From Candidatus Nealsoniibacteriota bacterium (GTDB lineage Bacteria; Patescibacteriota; Minisyncoccia; Minisyncoccales; GWA2-38-27): a DNA stretch of 57,222 bases. The notes beneath the pieces are model-generated. The model was not told the origin of the DNA. It was given only the letters and a program-made list of their open reading frames with translations, and did no database searches. Location of the stretch: contig JAUWWC010000003.1 of the NCBI GenBank assembly GCA_030617105.1, positions 1 to 57,222 of the forward strand. Reading direction: 5' to 3'. The position numbers and the translations under genes were made by a program. Positions 1-9,178 of this stretch are shown piece after piece (within the stretch, counting starts at the first letter, position 1; each line of letters begins with the position of its first letter).

Positions 1-53
1 CCAAAACCACGTTAAAGCAAATTGATTTATTAAATTAAAGAGAGATGCATCCA

Positions 54-764
54 TTAAATTAAATTCTTAAGCAGACAGGCGACGGTCATGGGACCAACGC
101 CGCCAGGGACTGGCGTAATATAGCTTGCTTTTTTGGAAACGGTTTTGAAATCAACATCTGCCCCAACATCAATCACTATTACTCCCTTTTTAACCATTTC
201 TCCTTTGATAAGATTTGGCTTGCCCACGCCAGAAATCACAATGTCAGCTTTTTTAATCTTATCAATATTTGAAAACTTTATCTTTTGCTTGTTTAACCAG
301 ATAGATAAAGGACGGCCAACTAATCTTCCTTTTCCAATTAAAACAATCTTTTTATGTTTTATAGATATCTTGTATTCTTTTAATAGACGCTCTACTGCGC
401 AAACAACTGGCGAAGAAATTTCAGCATTTTTTTCTGCAGGAATAAGATTTAGAATTTCTTCAGTATTAAATTTCTTGGGAAGAGGAAGTTGAATTACAAT
501 TCCTGAATTATTTGGATCTTGAGCAATTTTTATAATTTCTTTTTTAAGCTTAGCAGCGTTGATTGTTGAAGCAAACTTAAACAACTCAAAATCAATCCCT
601 ACTTTCTCACAGGCTTTCTGTTTCTGACGGATAAAAATTTCAGAGACCAGGTCTCTGCCAACCAAAACAATAGCTAATTTTAATCTCAGCTGCTTGTTTT
701 TTATTTCTTTCTTAAGACTGTTCAGAATCTTGTTAGATAACTTTTTCCCATCAAGAATTCTCAT
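54..764 (-). CDS. folD: Bifunctional methylenetetrahydrofolate dehydrogenase / methenyl-THF cyclohydrolase
   Basis: FolD interconverts 5,10-methylene-, methenyl- and 10-formyl-THF in the cytosol. The 236-aa product has the family's order: an N-terminal catalytic half with the Lys-containing segment RQKQKAC, the conserved VIQLPLPKKF, then the Rossmann half with GKGRLVGRPLSIWL and the C-terminal TPVPGGVGPMT. It is shorter than the usual ~280 aa. Its ATG overlaps the stop of glyA (4 nt), so the two one-carbon genes are probably translationally coupled: SHMT makes the methylene-THF that FolD uses. The usual GDDPAS segment reads GRDLVS here because a 17-bp palindrome (641-657) occupies that stretch. 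Confidence 0.96.
   Translation of the reverse strand: MRILDGKKLSNKILNSLKKEIKNKQLRLKLAIVLVGRDLVSEIFIRQKQKACEKVGIDFELFKFASTINAAKLKKEIIKIAQDPNNSGIVIQLPLPKKFNTEEILNLIPAEKNAEISSPVVCAVERLLKEYKISIKHKKIVLIGKGRLVGRPLSIWLNKQKIKFSNIDKIKKADIVISGVGKPNLIKGEMVKKGVIVIDVGADVDFKTVSKKASYITPVPGGVGPMTVACLLKNLI
641..657. repeat. 17-bp perfect palindrome CAGAGACCAGGTCTCTG inside folD
   Basis: Eight-base arms around a single central base. The same palindrome with G as the centre lies at 32199-32215 inside another coding gene. In both places it is read as R-D-x-V-S on the coding strand. Confidence 0.75.
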
Positions 765-2002
765 GGTAATGGAAATTTTTGGCAGAGTTTCTTAATCTCT
801 TGCCTGATTTCTGAACAAGGTTTTGAATTAGAAATTACTTCACTAACCCATGAAGCAATTTTCCGCATTTCTTTTTCTTTCATTCCCCGAGTTGTTATAG
901 CTGGCGTGCCTAAACGTATTCCTGAAGGATTAAAAGGAGGATTTGGGTCATAAGGAATCGTGTTCTTGTTAACAGTAATGCCAGCTTTCTCAAGACGATT
1001 CTGAGCCTCTTTTCCTGAAATTCCTTTATTCCTTAAATCAATCAAAATTAAATGATTATCTGTTCCTTTAGTAACTAAATCAAAACCATGCTTCAAAAGT
1101 TCAGAAGCTAATGTCTTGCAATTTTTCACAATCTGCCTTCCATATTTTTTAAACCCTGAGCTAGATGCTTCTTTTAAACAAACAGCGATAGCAGCAATAT
1201 TATTTTCATGAGGACCGCCCTGAAGACCAGGAAAAACTGCTTTATCAATTTTCTGAGCAAGCTCTGAATCCTTTTTCAATCCTTTTCTAGTTACCATTAT
1301 GATTCCACCACGAGGACCTCTTAAGGTCTTATGAGTAGTAGTCGTAACAATATGAACATGAGGAACTGGGCTGGGATGGACGCCAGCAACTATTAAGCCA
1401 GCGATATGAGCAATATCTGAAGCCAGATAAGCATTGACTGAATCTGCAATCTTGGTAAACTTTTTCCAGTCAAAAATCCGAGGATAAGCAGTGGCTCCAA
1501 CCCAAATAAGTTTTGGCTTTGCCTTTTTAGCTATTTTTTCTACTTTGTCATAATTAATTAAACTTGTCTTTTTATCAACTCCATACTGAACAGATTTAAA
1601 ATACTTGCCAGAAAAACTTACTTTCCATCCATGAGTTAAATGCCCGCCCTGAGGCAAAGACATTCCCATTATAGTATCTCCTGGCTTGCAAAGGGCGAAA
1701 TAAACTGCCTGGTTTGCTGGTGAACCAGAATAGGGCTGAACATTAACATGTGCAACTTTAAATAATTTCTTTGCTCTTTGCCTGCATATATCCTCAATCT
1801 TGTCATAATATTCCAAACCAGCATAATATCTTTTTTTAGGATATCCCTCAGCATATTTATCAGTTAAAACCGAACCCAAGGCCTCTCTCACAGCAGAAGA
1901 GGTATGATTTTCCGAAGGAATCATCTCAAGAGATGTCTTCTGTCTTTCTATCTCTTTGTCAATCAATTTTGCGATTTGTTCATCAACTTTTTTAAGCTTC
2001 AT
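761..2002 (-). CDS. glyA: Serine hydroxymethyltransferase
   Basis: PLP enzyme converting serine + THF to glycine + methylene-THF. At 413 aa it is full length. Visible are the N-terminal EMIPSENHTS, the substrate-side YAEGYPKKRYYAG, and the PLP-lysine motif TTTTHKTLRGPRGG. The start is set by a promoter whose -10 box ends 6 nt before the ATG, so the message is predicted to be leaderless. It is first gene of a two-gene operon with folD, separated from the upstream small gene by a terminator. Confidence 0.97.
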   Translation of the reverse strand: MKLKKVDEQIAKLIDKEIERQKTSLEMIPSENHTSSAVREALGSVLTDKYAEGYPKKRYYAGLEYYDKIEDICRQRAKKLFKVAHVNVQPYSGSPANQAVYFALCKPGDTIMGMSLPQGGHLTHGWKVSFSGKYFKSVQYGVDKKTSLINYDKVEKIAKKAKPKLIWVGATAYPRIFDWKKFTKIADSVNAYLASDIAHIAGLIVAGVHPSPVPHVHIVTTTTHKTLRGPRGGIIMVTRKGLKKDSELAQKIDKAVFPGLQGGPHENNIAAIAVCLKEASSSGFKKYGRQIVKNCKTLASELLKHGFDLVTKGTDNHLILIDLRNKGISGKEAQNRLEKAGITVNKNTIPYDPNPPFNPSGIRLGTPAITTRGMKEKEMRKIASWVSEVISNSKPCSEIRQEIKKLCQKFPLP

Positions 2003-2008
2003 TATTTT

Positions 2009-2037
2009 ATTCTATTCCATTTTCCGCATTTGGTCAA
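2009..2037 (-). promoter_or_regulatory. glyA promoter, predicted leaderless
   Basis: TTGACC (2032-2037), 17-bp spacer, TAGAAT (2009-2014). Only 6 nt separate the -10 box from the glyA ATG at 2002, so +1 should fall on the start codon. Confidence 0.65.
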
Positions 2038-2038
2038 A

Positions 2039-2068
2039 ATAAAAAAGCCTGCGAATGCCTTGCAGGCT
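2039..2068 (-). terminator. Intrinsic terminator of the zinc-ribbon gene
   Basis: AGCCTGC / GCAGGCT stem (2046-2052 with 2062-2068) followed on the minus strand by a T-run. It overlaps the last codon of the upstream gene and ends just before the glyA promoter. Confidence 0.8.
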
Positions 2069-2336
2069 ATGTTGAAATTAGAAGTCCTATGGCTCGTGAA
2101 GGAGGTCCTTCATGTTTTTTATGCCGACAAACAATTACATGAGACGCCTTTAAGTGAAAGAGGCTATGTACTAAGGGCCGCTCTGGAACAATTATTTGTT
2201 CCCATTCAGTATTGCAATGACGGCACTTTCGGAATGTTCCATCCATTACCATACGTATGCTCTGTTTTGGCGAAGGATGAGGCCTAGTGATTCTTCCACA
2301 TATCCTACACTCAATAACGAACGGTGTAAATATCAT
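2067..2336 (-). CDS. Small zinc-ribbon-like protein, unknown function
   Basis: An 89-aa product not assigned to a named family. Two cysteine pairs, CRICG near residue 10 and CRHC near residue 38, with a further Cys/His-rich stretch (VCRHKKH) toward the C-terminus, suggest a zinc-binding fold. The gene has its own TTGACA promoter, a clear AGGAG Shine-Dalgarno 6 nt before the ATG, and its own terminator, so it is a monocistronic unit slotted between the Sua5 fusion and glyA. An open frame on the opposite strand covers part of it but lacks such signals. Confidence 0.7.
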   Translation of the reverse strand: MIFTPFVIECRICGRITRPHPSPKQSIRMVMDGTFRKCRHCNTEWEQIIVPERPLVHSLFHLKASHVIVCRHKKHEGPPSRAIGLLIST

Positions 2337-2376
2337 ATCAGTCTCCTATTTATATAAATGTAAATGTGCACCTATC

Positions 2377-2404
2377 TTTATATCACATCTCTTTTTATTG
2401 TCAA
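2377..2404 (-). promoter_or_regulatory. Promoter of the zinc-ribbon gene
   Basis: TTGACA (2399-2404), 16-bp spacer, TATAAA (2377-2382), with a ~35-nt leader. The -35 box overlaps the TGA stop of the upstream fusion gene. Confidence 0.65.
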
Positions 2405-3771
2405 GGTCTTAAGATTTCTGGTTTCTTTTTGGTGAGGTTAATTACAAGTGAAGGAGTGCTTTTCGGCAAGTTGCCAGCATTCAGAATTAAATCTGGTTTA
2501 GTTTCGTGTTCCTCAAACTGCTCTAAAATTTCCTGAATTTTGAGCAAAGGGCCTTTACCAGCAATATTAGCTGAAGTACTTGTTAATGGCTTTTTTATTT
2601 TCTTAATTATTTCATTAACCAACTTATAATCTGGAATTCTCAAACCAATTGTCTCTTCCCTGCCAAATAATATTTTTGATAAACCGCACCTCTCCTTTCT
2701 TTTTAAAACCACTGTTATTTTCCCTGGCCAAACTTCTCGTAAAAAGTGTTCCTGTTTTTCATCTATTATTGCTAACTTCTTTGCCATTTCAATGTCTTTG
2801 ACAAAAATAGGGATTGGTTTTTTCTTATCTCTTCCTTTTATTGCAAAAATCTTCTCTATTGCTTTATCATTAGCAGCATCAGCTAAGAGACCATAGACAG
2901 TGTCTGTGGGGGAAACTATGACCTGTCCCCTTTCAAGATATTCTACTGATTTCTTAACCACATCTCTTGCCCGATAAGACATAAGCTCAAAATGCCTGTG
3001 CTGCCAGAAAAGCTTTTTAAACTTTTTAAAAGACCTTAAAAAATAAGAGACCTTTATTATATCTGCTGGATTGCCAAAATCAAGCCAAAAATCTTGAATC
3101 TTCTGAATTTTCATCTTCTTTTCTCTGGCTAAAAGGTTTATAGCATCAGTAATTTCATATTCACCTCTGGGAGATTTGGTAATTTTGCTAATCTTTCCAA
3201 AAACATCAGAAGTAAATTTGTAAAGTCCAGCATTAACTATATTTCCAATAAACTCTTTTGGCTTCTCAACAACTTTCTTTAAAAGTCCGTTATCTTCAAC
3301 AAGAACGCCGTACTTTTCAGGATTTTTGTGATAAATCCCAGCAACATAGCTGTATTTCCCTTTAATATTTATTGCTTTCAAATCTCTTACTGAATAAAGA
3401 TTATCTCCGCAAAGATAAAGAAATTGGCTTTTTCCAACAATATCTTTTACGCATTTTAAAGGACAGGCCGTGCCATACATTTTATCCTTAGGACCTAAAA
3501 TCTCATACTGGCTCACCATCTTTATTTTATACTGGCTTTTCCTCAAACTCTTCAGAGGCGGATTATATGTTTTTAAAAATTCCTCTACTAACTCTTCTTT
3601 AAAACCAGTCACTAAAATTAAATCTCTATAACCTGCTAAAAAAAGATTATCTAACAAATATGCTAAAAAGGGTCTTTTCTTGACCCTAATAAGGTGCTTG
3701 GATTTTTCTTTAGTAAGATGAAGCATACGGGTCCCTTGACCCGCTGCTGCAATAACTACTTTTTTAACCAT
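2401..3771 (-). CDS. Sugar-nucleotidyltransferase / Sua5-YrdC (threonylcarbamoyl-AMP synthase) fusion
   Basis: A 456-aa two-domain protein. Residues 1 to about 250 are a GlmU/RmlA-type NTP transferase: VVIAAAGQGTRM signature loop, LCGDNLY metal motif, VEKPKE and NAGLYKF. Residues from about 264 are a Sua5/YrdC domain (VSPTDTVYGLLADA, KGRDKKKPIPIFV, TSTSANIAG), which makes threonylcarbamoyl-AMP for t6A37 of ANN-decoding tRNAs. An internal Met at 264 has no Shine-Dalgarno, so one polypeptide is likely. It overlaps iorB by 8 nt. The Sua5 function seems safe; the sugar or polyol substrate of the first domain is unknown. Confidence 0.88.
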   Translation of the reverse strand: MVKKVVIAAAGQGTRMLHLTKEKSKHLIRVKKRPFLAYLLDNLFLAGYRDLILVTGFKEELVEEFLKTYNPPLKSLRKSQYKIKMVSQYEILGPKDKMYGTACPLKCVKDIVGKSQFLYLCGDNLYSVRDLKAINIKGKYSYVAGIYHKNPEKYGVLVEDNGLLKKVVEKPKEFIGNIVNAGLYKFTSDVFGKISKITKSPRGEYEITDAINLLAREKKMKIQKIQDFWLDFGNPADIIKVSYFLRSFKKFKKLFWQHRHFELMSYRARDVVKKSVEYLERGQVIVSPTDTVYGLLADAANDKAIEKIFAIKGRDKKKPIPIFVKDIEMAKKLAIIDEKQEHFLREVWPGKITVVLKRKERCGLSKILFGREETIGLRIPDYKLVNEIIKKIKKPLTSTSANIAGKGPLLKIQEILEQFEEHETKPDLILNAGNLPKSTPSLVINLTKKKPEILRP

Positions 3772-4348
3772 GTTTAAAGCCAGGCTTTGCTGCTAATTCA
3801 AAGGCTTTTTTGTTTAAGTCAAGGTATTTTTCAGGGACAATTTTAGTAATGGCTTTTAAAATTGAATTGGGCTTCAGAGGAATTAATTTTTTATGAACTG
3901 CGTAACTTAAAAGATAAATTCCTGAAACCACTTCTTTGCCTAATTCTTTCTGGCAAATTTCAGAAGCAGGAATTATTTTAGGGTTTTTTGTTATGGTTTT
4001 CAATTTTCTTAAAATCTCTTTTTCTTTAGGACTACCAGGAAAAGAAAGCGTAAATTTATTAACTAAAAAGATAGTCTTTGAATTAGCATAAAAGAACGCT
4101 CTTAAACTCTCCAAAGTTTCCAAGCCCAAAATTAAATCAGCTGAACCCAAAGCAACTAATGGAGAATATACCTTTTCCCCAAACCTTATATGGGTCTCCA
4201 CTTCACCTCCTCGTTGAGATAATCCGTGCAATTCGGACGTCTTTATATCATACACCTCAATTAAAGCTGCCTCAGCTATAATCTGGGTTAATGTAATCAA
4301 TCCTTGTCCTCCAGTTCCTGAAATAATTATATTAAAAGTTTCTGGCAT
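3764..4348 (-). CDS. iorB: Indolepyruvate ferredoxin oxidoreductase, beta subunit
   Basis: A 194-aa gamma-type domain of the 2-oxoacid:ferredoxin oxidoreductase family: N-terminal ISGTGGQGLITLTQ nucleotide loop and the conserved SELHGLSQRGGEVETH. With IorA it oxidatively decarboxylates aryl pyruvates (from Trp, Phe, Tyr transamination) to aryl-acetyl-CoA, reducing ferredoxin. It follows iorA by a single base and overlaps the next gene, so it sits in one operon with leuS upstream. Confidence 0.93.
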   Translation of the reverse strand: MPETFNIIISGTGGQGLITLTQIIAEAALIEVYDIKTSELHGLSQRGGEVETHIRFGEKVYSPLVALGSADLILGLETLESLRAFFYANSKTIFLVNKFTLSFPGSPKEKEILRKLKTITKNPKIIPASEICQKELGKEVVSGIYLLSYAVHKKLIPLKPNSILKAITKIVPEKYLDLNKKAFELAAKPGFKHG

Positions 4349-4349
4349 A

Positions 4350-5966
4350 TTACTTCTTGCGTTTTAATCTTTTTGCCCAATAAGCGCACATTCTCCGAGC
4401 AACAATTACTGAAACCTCTTTTTTGTTTAAAAATTCTTTAATTGTATTTTGAAGCTCTTTAATGTTTATTGGATCAATAACCTTTATATTCTTAACCCCG
4501 CAAGCTTTGGCAACCTCATCAATCTTTATTTCCTCAGTGGGCTCGCCCATTCCAGTCTGTCCAACGCCTGGATGAGTTTGATGACCAGTCATTGCTGTAA
4601 TCCGATTATCCATCACAATAATCAAAGGGTTTGATTTATTAAAAACAGTATTGATTAAAGCAGGAATTCCAGCATGAAAAAAGGTTGAGTCGCCAATCAA
4701 AGTAATCAACTTCTGACCGCTCCCCTTTTTAATACCGTGGGCTATGCCAATAGAAGAACCCATGCAAGAAAGATAATCCTGAAGATTATGAGGAGGGAAA
4801 CCAGCTAACATATAACAGCCAATGTCGCCGCCAAAGATTGTTCCCTTAGGAGCTGCTTTTTTAATAGCGGAAAATACAAACCAATAAGAACAATTAGGGC
4901 AGAGTCTGGGAAATCTCTTAGGAACATTCAAAGAAGAAGATTTTGGAATTCTGTATTGCTTGCCAGATAATTTTGCTACAGCTAAGCCAACTTTCTCTGT
5001 ATTTAATTCTCTAACTTCAGGCAAAACATCTTTTCCTAAAATCTGAAGTTTTGGATTATTTTCCTTGGCTAAGGCCTTAATCTCTTTTTCTAAAAATGGC
5101 TCCAGTTCTTCCACAATCAAGACTTTCTTAAGTCCTTTGATAAAGTTTTTAATCTTTTTCTCTGGCAAAGGATAGAAAAAAGCAAGCTTTAAAACCGGGA
5201 TATTCATTTTAAACTCTTTAAGAACTTCCATCACATACAAATAAGAAATCCCCGAGGTTATAATCCCAAGCTTATCCGAGGCCCGTCCTTGGATAATTCC
5301 AGTTTTTTCAGCGAATTCTCTAATTCTCTCTATCTTGTCCAAAAGTTCCTCTTTCATTTCCAAAACCCTAGGCGGCATAGTAACGAATCTATTAACATCT
5401 TTAACAAATCTTCCTGTAGTTTTAGACCTCTTTATTTTACCTATTTCCACCGGCATTTTCTGATGAGCTATCCTGGTAGTTGTCCTAACTATCACTGGAA
5501 TATTGAACTTCTCTGAAACCTTAAAACCTAATTTTACAAACTCCTTTGCTTCTTGAGCATCTGATGGCTCTAATATTGGGATATGAGCTAAATAAGCAAA
5601 AGCCCTACTGTTTTCTTCTGATTGGCCAGAGCTCCAACAAGAAGGATCATCAGCTACTATTATTACTGTAGGTCCTTTAGTGCCGGTATAAACGAAAGGG
5701 AGCAAAGCATCTGAAGCCACGTTCAAGCCAAAGTTCTTCATAGCTACCAAGCATTTCAATCCAGAAAAACTGGCTCCAACAGCAGCTTCCAAGGCCACTT
5801 TCTCATTTGTTGAAAACTCAAAGTAAATACCGTGCTTTTTAGCTATCTTGCCAAAAATAATACCGATTTCTGAACTAGGCGTACCAGGATAAGCTGATAC
5901 AAAATCCACCCCTGCTTCCAGAGCCCCCTGCACAATCGCCTCATTGCCTAATAGTATTTTTTTCAT
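4350..5966 (-). CDS. iorA: Indolepyruvate ferredoxin oxidoreductase, alpha subunit, without ferredoxin domain
   Basis: The 538-aa catalytic subunit. The N-terminal pyrimidine-binding domain (GNEAIVQGALEAGVDFVSAYPG) is followed by the middle domain and a TPP domain with GDSTFFHAG and the downstream Asn (MDNRITAMTG). The subunit normally runs past 600 aa and ends in two [4Fe-4S] clusters. Here the protein stops soon after VIVARRMCAYW with no CxxCxxC motif, so electrons must leave another way or the Fe-S part is a separate protein. Its ATG overlaps the leuS stop (ATGA). Confidence 0.92.
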   Translation of the reverse strand: MKKILLGNEAIVQGALEAGVDFVSAYPGTPSSEIGIIFGKIAKKHGIYFEFSTNEKVALEAAVGASFSGLKCLVAMKNFGLNVASDALLPFVYTGTKGPTVIIVADDPSCWSSGQSEENSRAFAYLAHIPILEPSDAQEAKEFVKLGFKVSEKFNIPVIVRTTTRIAHQKMPVEIGKIKRSKTTGRFVKDVNRFVTMPPRVLEMKEELLDKIERIREFAEKTGIIQGRASDKLGIITSGISYLYVMEVLKEFKMNIPVLKLAFFYPLPEKKIKNFIKGLKKVLIVEELEPFLEKEIKALAKENNPKLQILGKDVLPEVRELNTEKVGLAVAKLSGKQYRIPKSSSLNVPKRFPRLCPNCSYWFVFSAIKKAAPKGTIFGGDIGCYMLAGFPPHNLQDYLSCMGSSIGIAHGIKKGSGQKLITLIGDSTFFHAGIPALINTVFNKSNPLIIVMDNRITAMTGHQTHPGVGQTGMGEPTEEIKIDEVAKACGVKNIKVIDPINIKELQNTIKEFLNKKEVSVIVARRMCAYWAKRLKRKK

Positions 5967-8362
5967 ATAACAAAGTTTATTAGTTTGCCAGAGATAAATA
6001 TTGTTTTTTTAATCTCTTTGCCTCTTGTATATTTTAGCACTTTGTCTCGCGATAAAGCAATTTTCTTAGCTTCTTTTTCTGAAATATCAGCTTCAACTTC
6101 TATTTTATCACGAACCTTGCCATTAATCTGAATAACTAAAGTAATCTTTTTTTCTTTAACCAATTTTGAATCATATTTTGGCCATTTCTGCTCACAGCAC
6201 ATTCCTTTAAATCCTGCTCTCTCCCAAAGCTCCTCTGTTATATGCGGAGCAAAAGGACTTAATAGAATTAAGAATAATGAATAATCTTTTTCAGAAATCT
6301 CTTTTTGCTTTTCTAATCCATTAGCTAAAATCATTAAAGCAGAAACAGCAGTATTAAACTTCAGATTCTCAATATCTTCTGAAACTTTTTTAATTGTCTT
6401 GTGAATTAATTTTGGATTTTGGATTTTGGCATTTGGGTTTTGGATTTTTTCAGAAAGTTGCCAAACTTTCTGGAGGAATCTTCTAACTCCCTTGACTCCT
6501 TTAGTGTCCCAGGGAATCATCTGTTCAAAAGGACCCATAAACATTTCATAAATTCTCATAGCATCAGCTCCATGTTCTTTTATAACTTGTTCAGGATTAA
6601 TGACATTACCTTTTGACTTAGACATCTTAATTCCTCCCTCACCAAGAACTATTCCATGAGAAGTCCTTTTTTTATATGGTTCTGGCCCAACTCCTCTTGG
6701 TACAGCTCCAATATCCCATAAGAATTTATAAATAAATCGAGAATACAATAAATGCAAAGTAGTATGTTCCATCCCTCCATTATACCAATCCACTGGCATC
6801 CATTTTTCAAGGAGCTTAGCTCCTGCTAACTTCTTATCATTTTGAGAATCGCAATAACGAAGATAGTACCAATTAGAACCAGCCCAGTTTGGCATCACAT
6901 CTGTTTCCCGACGGCCGGCATTGCCGCACTCAGGACAAGCTACTTTTATCCAAGTTTTAACTTTTGCTAAAGGCGACTCACCGCTCTTGGTTGGTTTGTA
7001 TCCCTTAACCTTTGGCAATTCCACTGGCAAATCTTTTTCAGGAACTGGCTGCCAGCCGCACTTCTCGCATTTTATCATTGGTATTGGCTCGCCCCAATAC
7101 CTCTGTCTGGAAAAAATCCAATCCCTCAACCTATAATGAACCGCTGTCTTAGCAGAACCTTTTCTAGTCAACCATTCAGTTATCCTTTGTTTGGCTTGTT
7201 CTGACTTCATTCCAGTAAATCTGCCAGAATTAATTAAAATGCCTTCTCCTTCATAAGCTTGTTTTGAGGGATCATATTTAGAATCTTTTGGCTTGATAAC
7301 TTCAATAATAGGAAGATTATATCTTTTAGCAAAATCAAAATCACGCTGATCATGACCTGGCACAGCCATTATAGCGCCTGTGCCATAATGCATTAAAACA
7401 TAATCAGCTATAAAAATAGGGATTTTTCTGTTATTAACCGGGTTTGTGGCTTTAATGCCTTTTAATTCTATACCTGTTTTTTCTTTATCTTCTGCAATTC
7501 TTTCTTTCTCTATCTTCTTTTTTGATTTTTCAATATAATCTTTAACTTGTTTATAATTTCTAATTTTATGTTTAAGCTTTTCAATCAATGGATGCTCTGG
7601 AGCTAATACTAAATATGTACAGCCAAACAAAGTATCAGGCCTGGTAGTAAACACGGGAATTGGAAACTTTATCTCAGCTCCCTCGCTTCTTCCTATCCAT
7701 TCTTTTTGAGAAATCTTAACTCTTTCTGGATAATCAACCTTATCTAAGTCCTGAATTAACCTGTCAGCATATTTTGTAATCTTCAAGAACCATTGTTCTC
7801 TTTCTTTTCTTGTTGCCTTTTTCCCGCAGCGCTCGCATTTCCCGTCAATAACCTCTTCATTTGCTAAACCAATTTTGCAGGATGGACACCAATTAATCGG
7901 CATTTTAGCTTTGTAGGCCAGACCTTTTTTAAATAATTGAATAAATATCCATTGAGTCCATTTATAATATAATGGGTCAGTGGTATTAATCTCTCTTTTC
8001 CAATCAAAAGAAAGACCCAGATTTTTCTGCTGACGTTTGAAATTAGTTGTATTTTTCTTAGTGGCAATTGCTGGATGAATACCGGTTTTAATAGCATAGT
8101 TTTCAGTAGGCAGACCAAAAGCATCCCAGCCCATTGGAAACAAAACATTAAAACCCTGCATTCTTCTTTTCCGAGCTAAAATGTCTAAACCAATATAGCT
8201 TCTACAATGGCCAACATGAAGTCCTTCACCAGAAGGATAAGGAAACTCCACCAAAACATAATATTTTGGCTTTTTTGATTTATCTAAAGCTCTAAAAACA
8301 TCCATCTCCTCCCATATTTTCTGCCACTTTTTCTCAATTTTCTCTGGTCTATACTTTTCCAT
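5963..8362 (-). CDS. leuS: Leucyl-tRNA synthetase
   Basis: Class Ia synthetase of 799 aa. HIGH appears as HVGH within PYPSGEGLHVGHCRSY, the editing domain carries TRPDTLFGCTY, a Cys-rich zinc element (CPSC...CERC) precedes it, and KMSKS is intact (GIKMSKSKGNVINP). Near residue 640 a short stretch of heptamer repeats encodes the low-complexity QNPNAKIQNPK (6410-6450). A TATGAT box 12 nt before the ATG suggests a very short leader. The iorA start overlaps the stop. Confidence 0.97.
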   Translation of the reverse strand: MEKYRPEKIEKKWQKIWEEMDVFRALDKSKKPKYYVLVEFPYPSGEGLHVGHCRSYIGLDILARKRRMQGFNVLFPMGWDAFGLPTENYAIKTGIHPAIATKKNTTNFKRQQKNLGLSFDWKREINTTDPLYYKWTQWIFIQLFKKGLAYKAKMPINWCPSCKIGLANEEVIDGKCERCGKKATRKEREQWFLKITKYADRLIQDLDKVDYPERVKISQKEWIGRSEGAEIKFPIPVFTTRPDTLFGCTYLVLAPEHPLIEKLKHKIRNYKQVKDYIEKSKKKIEKERIAEDKEKTGIELKGIKATNPVNNRKIPIFIADYVLMHYGTGAIMAVPGHDQRDFDFAKRYNLPIIEVIKPKDSKYDPSKQAYEGEGILINSGRFTGMKSEQAKQRITEWLTRKGSAKTAVHYRLRDWIFSRQRYWGEPIPMIKCEKCGWQPVPEKDLPVELPKVKGYKPTKSGESPLAKVKTWIKVACPECGNAGRRETDVMPNWAGSNWYYLRYCDSQNDKKLAGAKLLEKWMPVDWYNGGMEHTTLHLLYSRFIYKFLWDIGAVPRGVGPEPYKKRTSHGIVLGEGGIKMSKSKGNVINPEQVIKEHGADAMRIYEMFMGPFEQMIPWDTKGVKGVRRFLQKVWQLSEKIQNPNAKIQNPKLIHKTIKKVSEDIENLKFNTAVSALMILANGLEKQKEISEKDYSLFLILLSPFAPHITEELWERAGFKGMCCEQKWPKYDSKLVKEKKITLVIQINGKVRDKIEVEADISEKEAKKIALSRDKVLKYTRGKEIKKTIFISGKLINFVI
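6410..6450. repeat. Heptanucleotide tandem repeat inside leuS
   Basis: Four to five imperfect copies of a 7-bp unit (AAAATCC on the coding strand). Three units equal seven codons, so the frame is kept and the product reads KIQNP repeatedly. Confidence 0.75.
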
Positions 8363-8391
8363 GCTTAATTCTTAATCATACCATAAATTTT

Positions 8392-9138
8392 TTAAATTCT
8401 GAATAAATTTCTGGCGTTTTGGGAGGTAGTTTGAGCGACTTTTTGAAAATCTATATCCTTTATCTTAGCAATGTCCTGGACAATGTATTTTATAAAAACT
8501 GGTTCGTTGCGCTCAACTCCTGCTTGCAAGGGCGTAAGATAAGGACAATCGGTTTCTATTAGAATTTTATCCAAAGGAGTTTTCTTAATCACCTCTTTCA
8601 AATCAAACTTATACATTATTCCATTGATTCCTAAATAAAACCTCATATCTAAATATTCCTTTGCCTGTTTCCAAGTTCCAGTGAAACAGTGAATTACTCC
8701 TGAAGTCTGATTTTCTCTCAAAATCTCCAACAAATCATTATGGGCTTTTCGGCAATGAAAAATCACTGGCAAGTTTAATTCTTTAGCCAAATTTAATTGT
8801 TGTAAAAAAACTTCTTTTTGCTTTTCTTTAAATAATCCATAATCTTTAAAATAATCAAGTCCAATCTCGCCTATTGCAACTATTTTATCAGATTGGCATA
8901 AACTTCTATACTTTGAAGCATTAAAGTTTTCATCTTTTACATGAATAGGATGAAGACCAATTGCTGCATAAATTCCCTTCTCATATCTCTCTGCAATTTC
9001 TACTGCTTTTTTGCTTGTCTCATAGTTTGAACCAACATTTATTATCCAAACATCCTCAGCCAAAGAACGTTTGATAACTTCATCAAAGTCGCTCCTAAAA
9101 TCATTAAAATTAAGATGCGCGTGAGTATCAATTAGCAT
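8392..9138 (-). CDS. tatD: TatD-family metal-dependent hydrolase/DNase
   Basis: A 248-aa amidohydrolase-fold protein. Metal ligands are in DTHAHLNF at the N-terminus, in AIGEIGLDYF, in PVIFHCRKAH, in GVIHCFTGT and in LIETDCPYLTP. TatD proteins are 3'-5' exonucleases implicated in DNA repair and RNA quality control. The -10 box TAAGAT lies 6 nt from the ATG, so a leaderless mRNA is predicted; leuS follows after a short gap with its own -10. Confidence 0.94.
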   Translation of the reverse strand: MLIDTHAHLNFNDFRSDFDEVIKRSLAEDVWIINVGSNYETSKKAVEIAERYEKGIYAAIGLHPIHVKDENFNASKYRSLCQSDKIVAIGEIGLDYFKDYGLFKEKQKEVFLQQLNLAKELNLPVIFHCRKAHNDLLEILRENQTSGVIHCFTGTWKQAKEYLDMRFYLGINGIMYKFDLKEVIKKTPLDKILIETDCPYLTPLQAGVERNEPVFIKYIVQDIAKIKDIDFQKVAQTTSQNARNLFRI

Positions 9139-9144
9139 AATACT

Positions 9145-9174
9145 ATCTTACCTCTTTTTTTGTTTCAATTTCAA
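9145..9174 (-). promoter_or_regulatory. tatD promoter, predicted leaderless
   Basis: TTGAAA (9169-9174), 18-bp spacer, TAAGAT (9145-9150), with 6 nt to the ATG. Confidence 0.5.
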
Positions 9175-9178
9175 GTAT

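Noticed and set aside
1904-2287. Plus-strand 127-codon frame
   Set aside because: It runs antisense to glyA's start and the zinc-ribbon gene, without promoter or ribosome-binding site.
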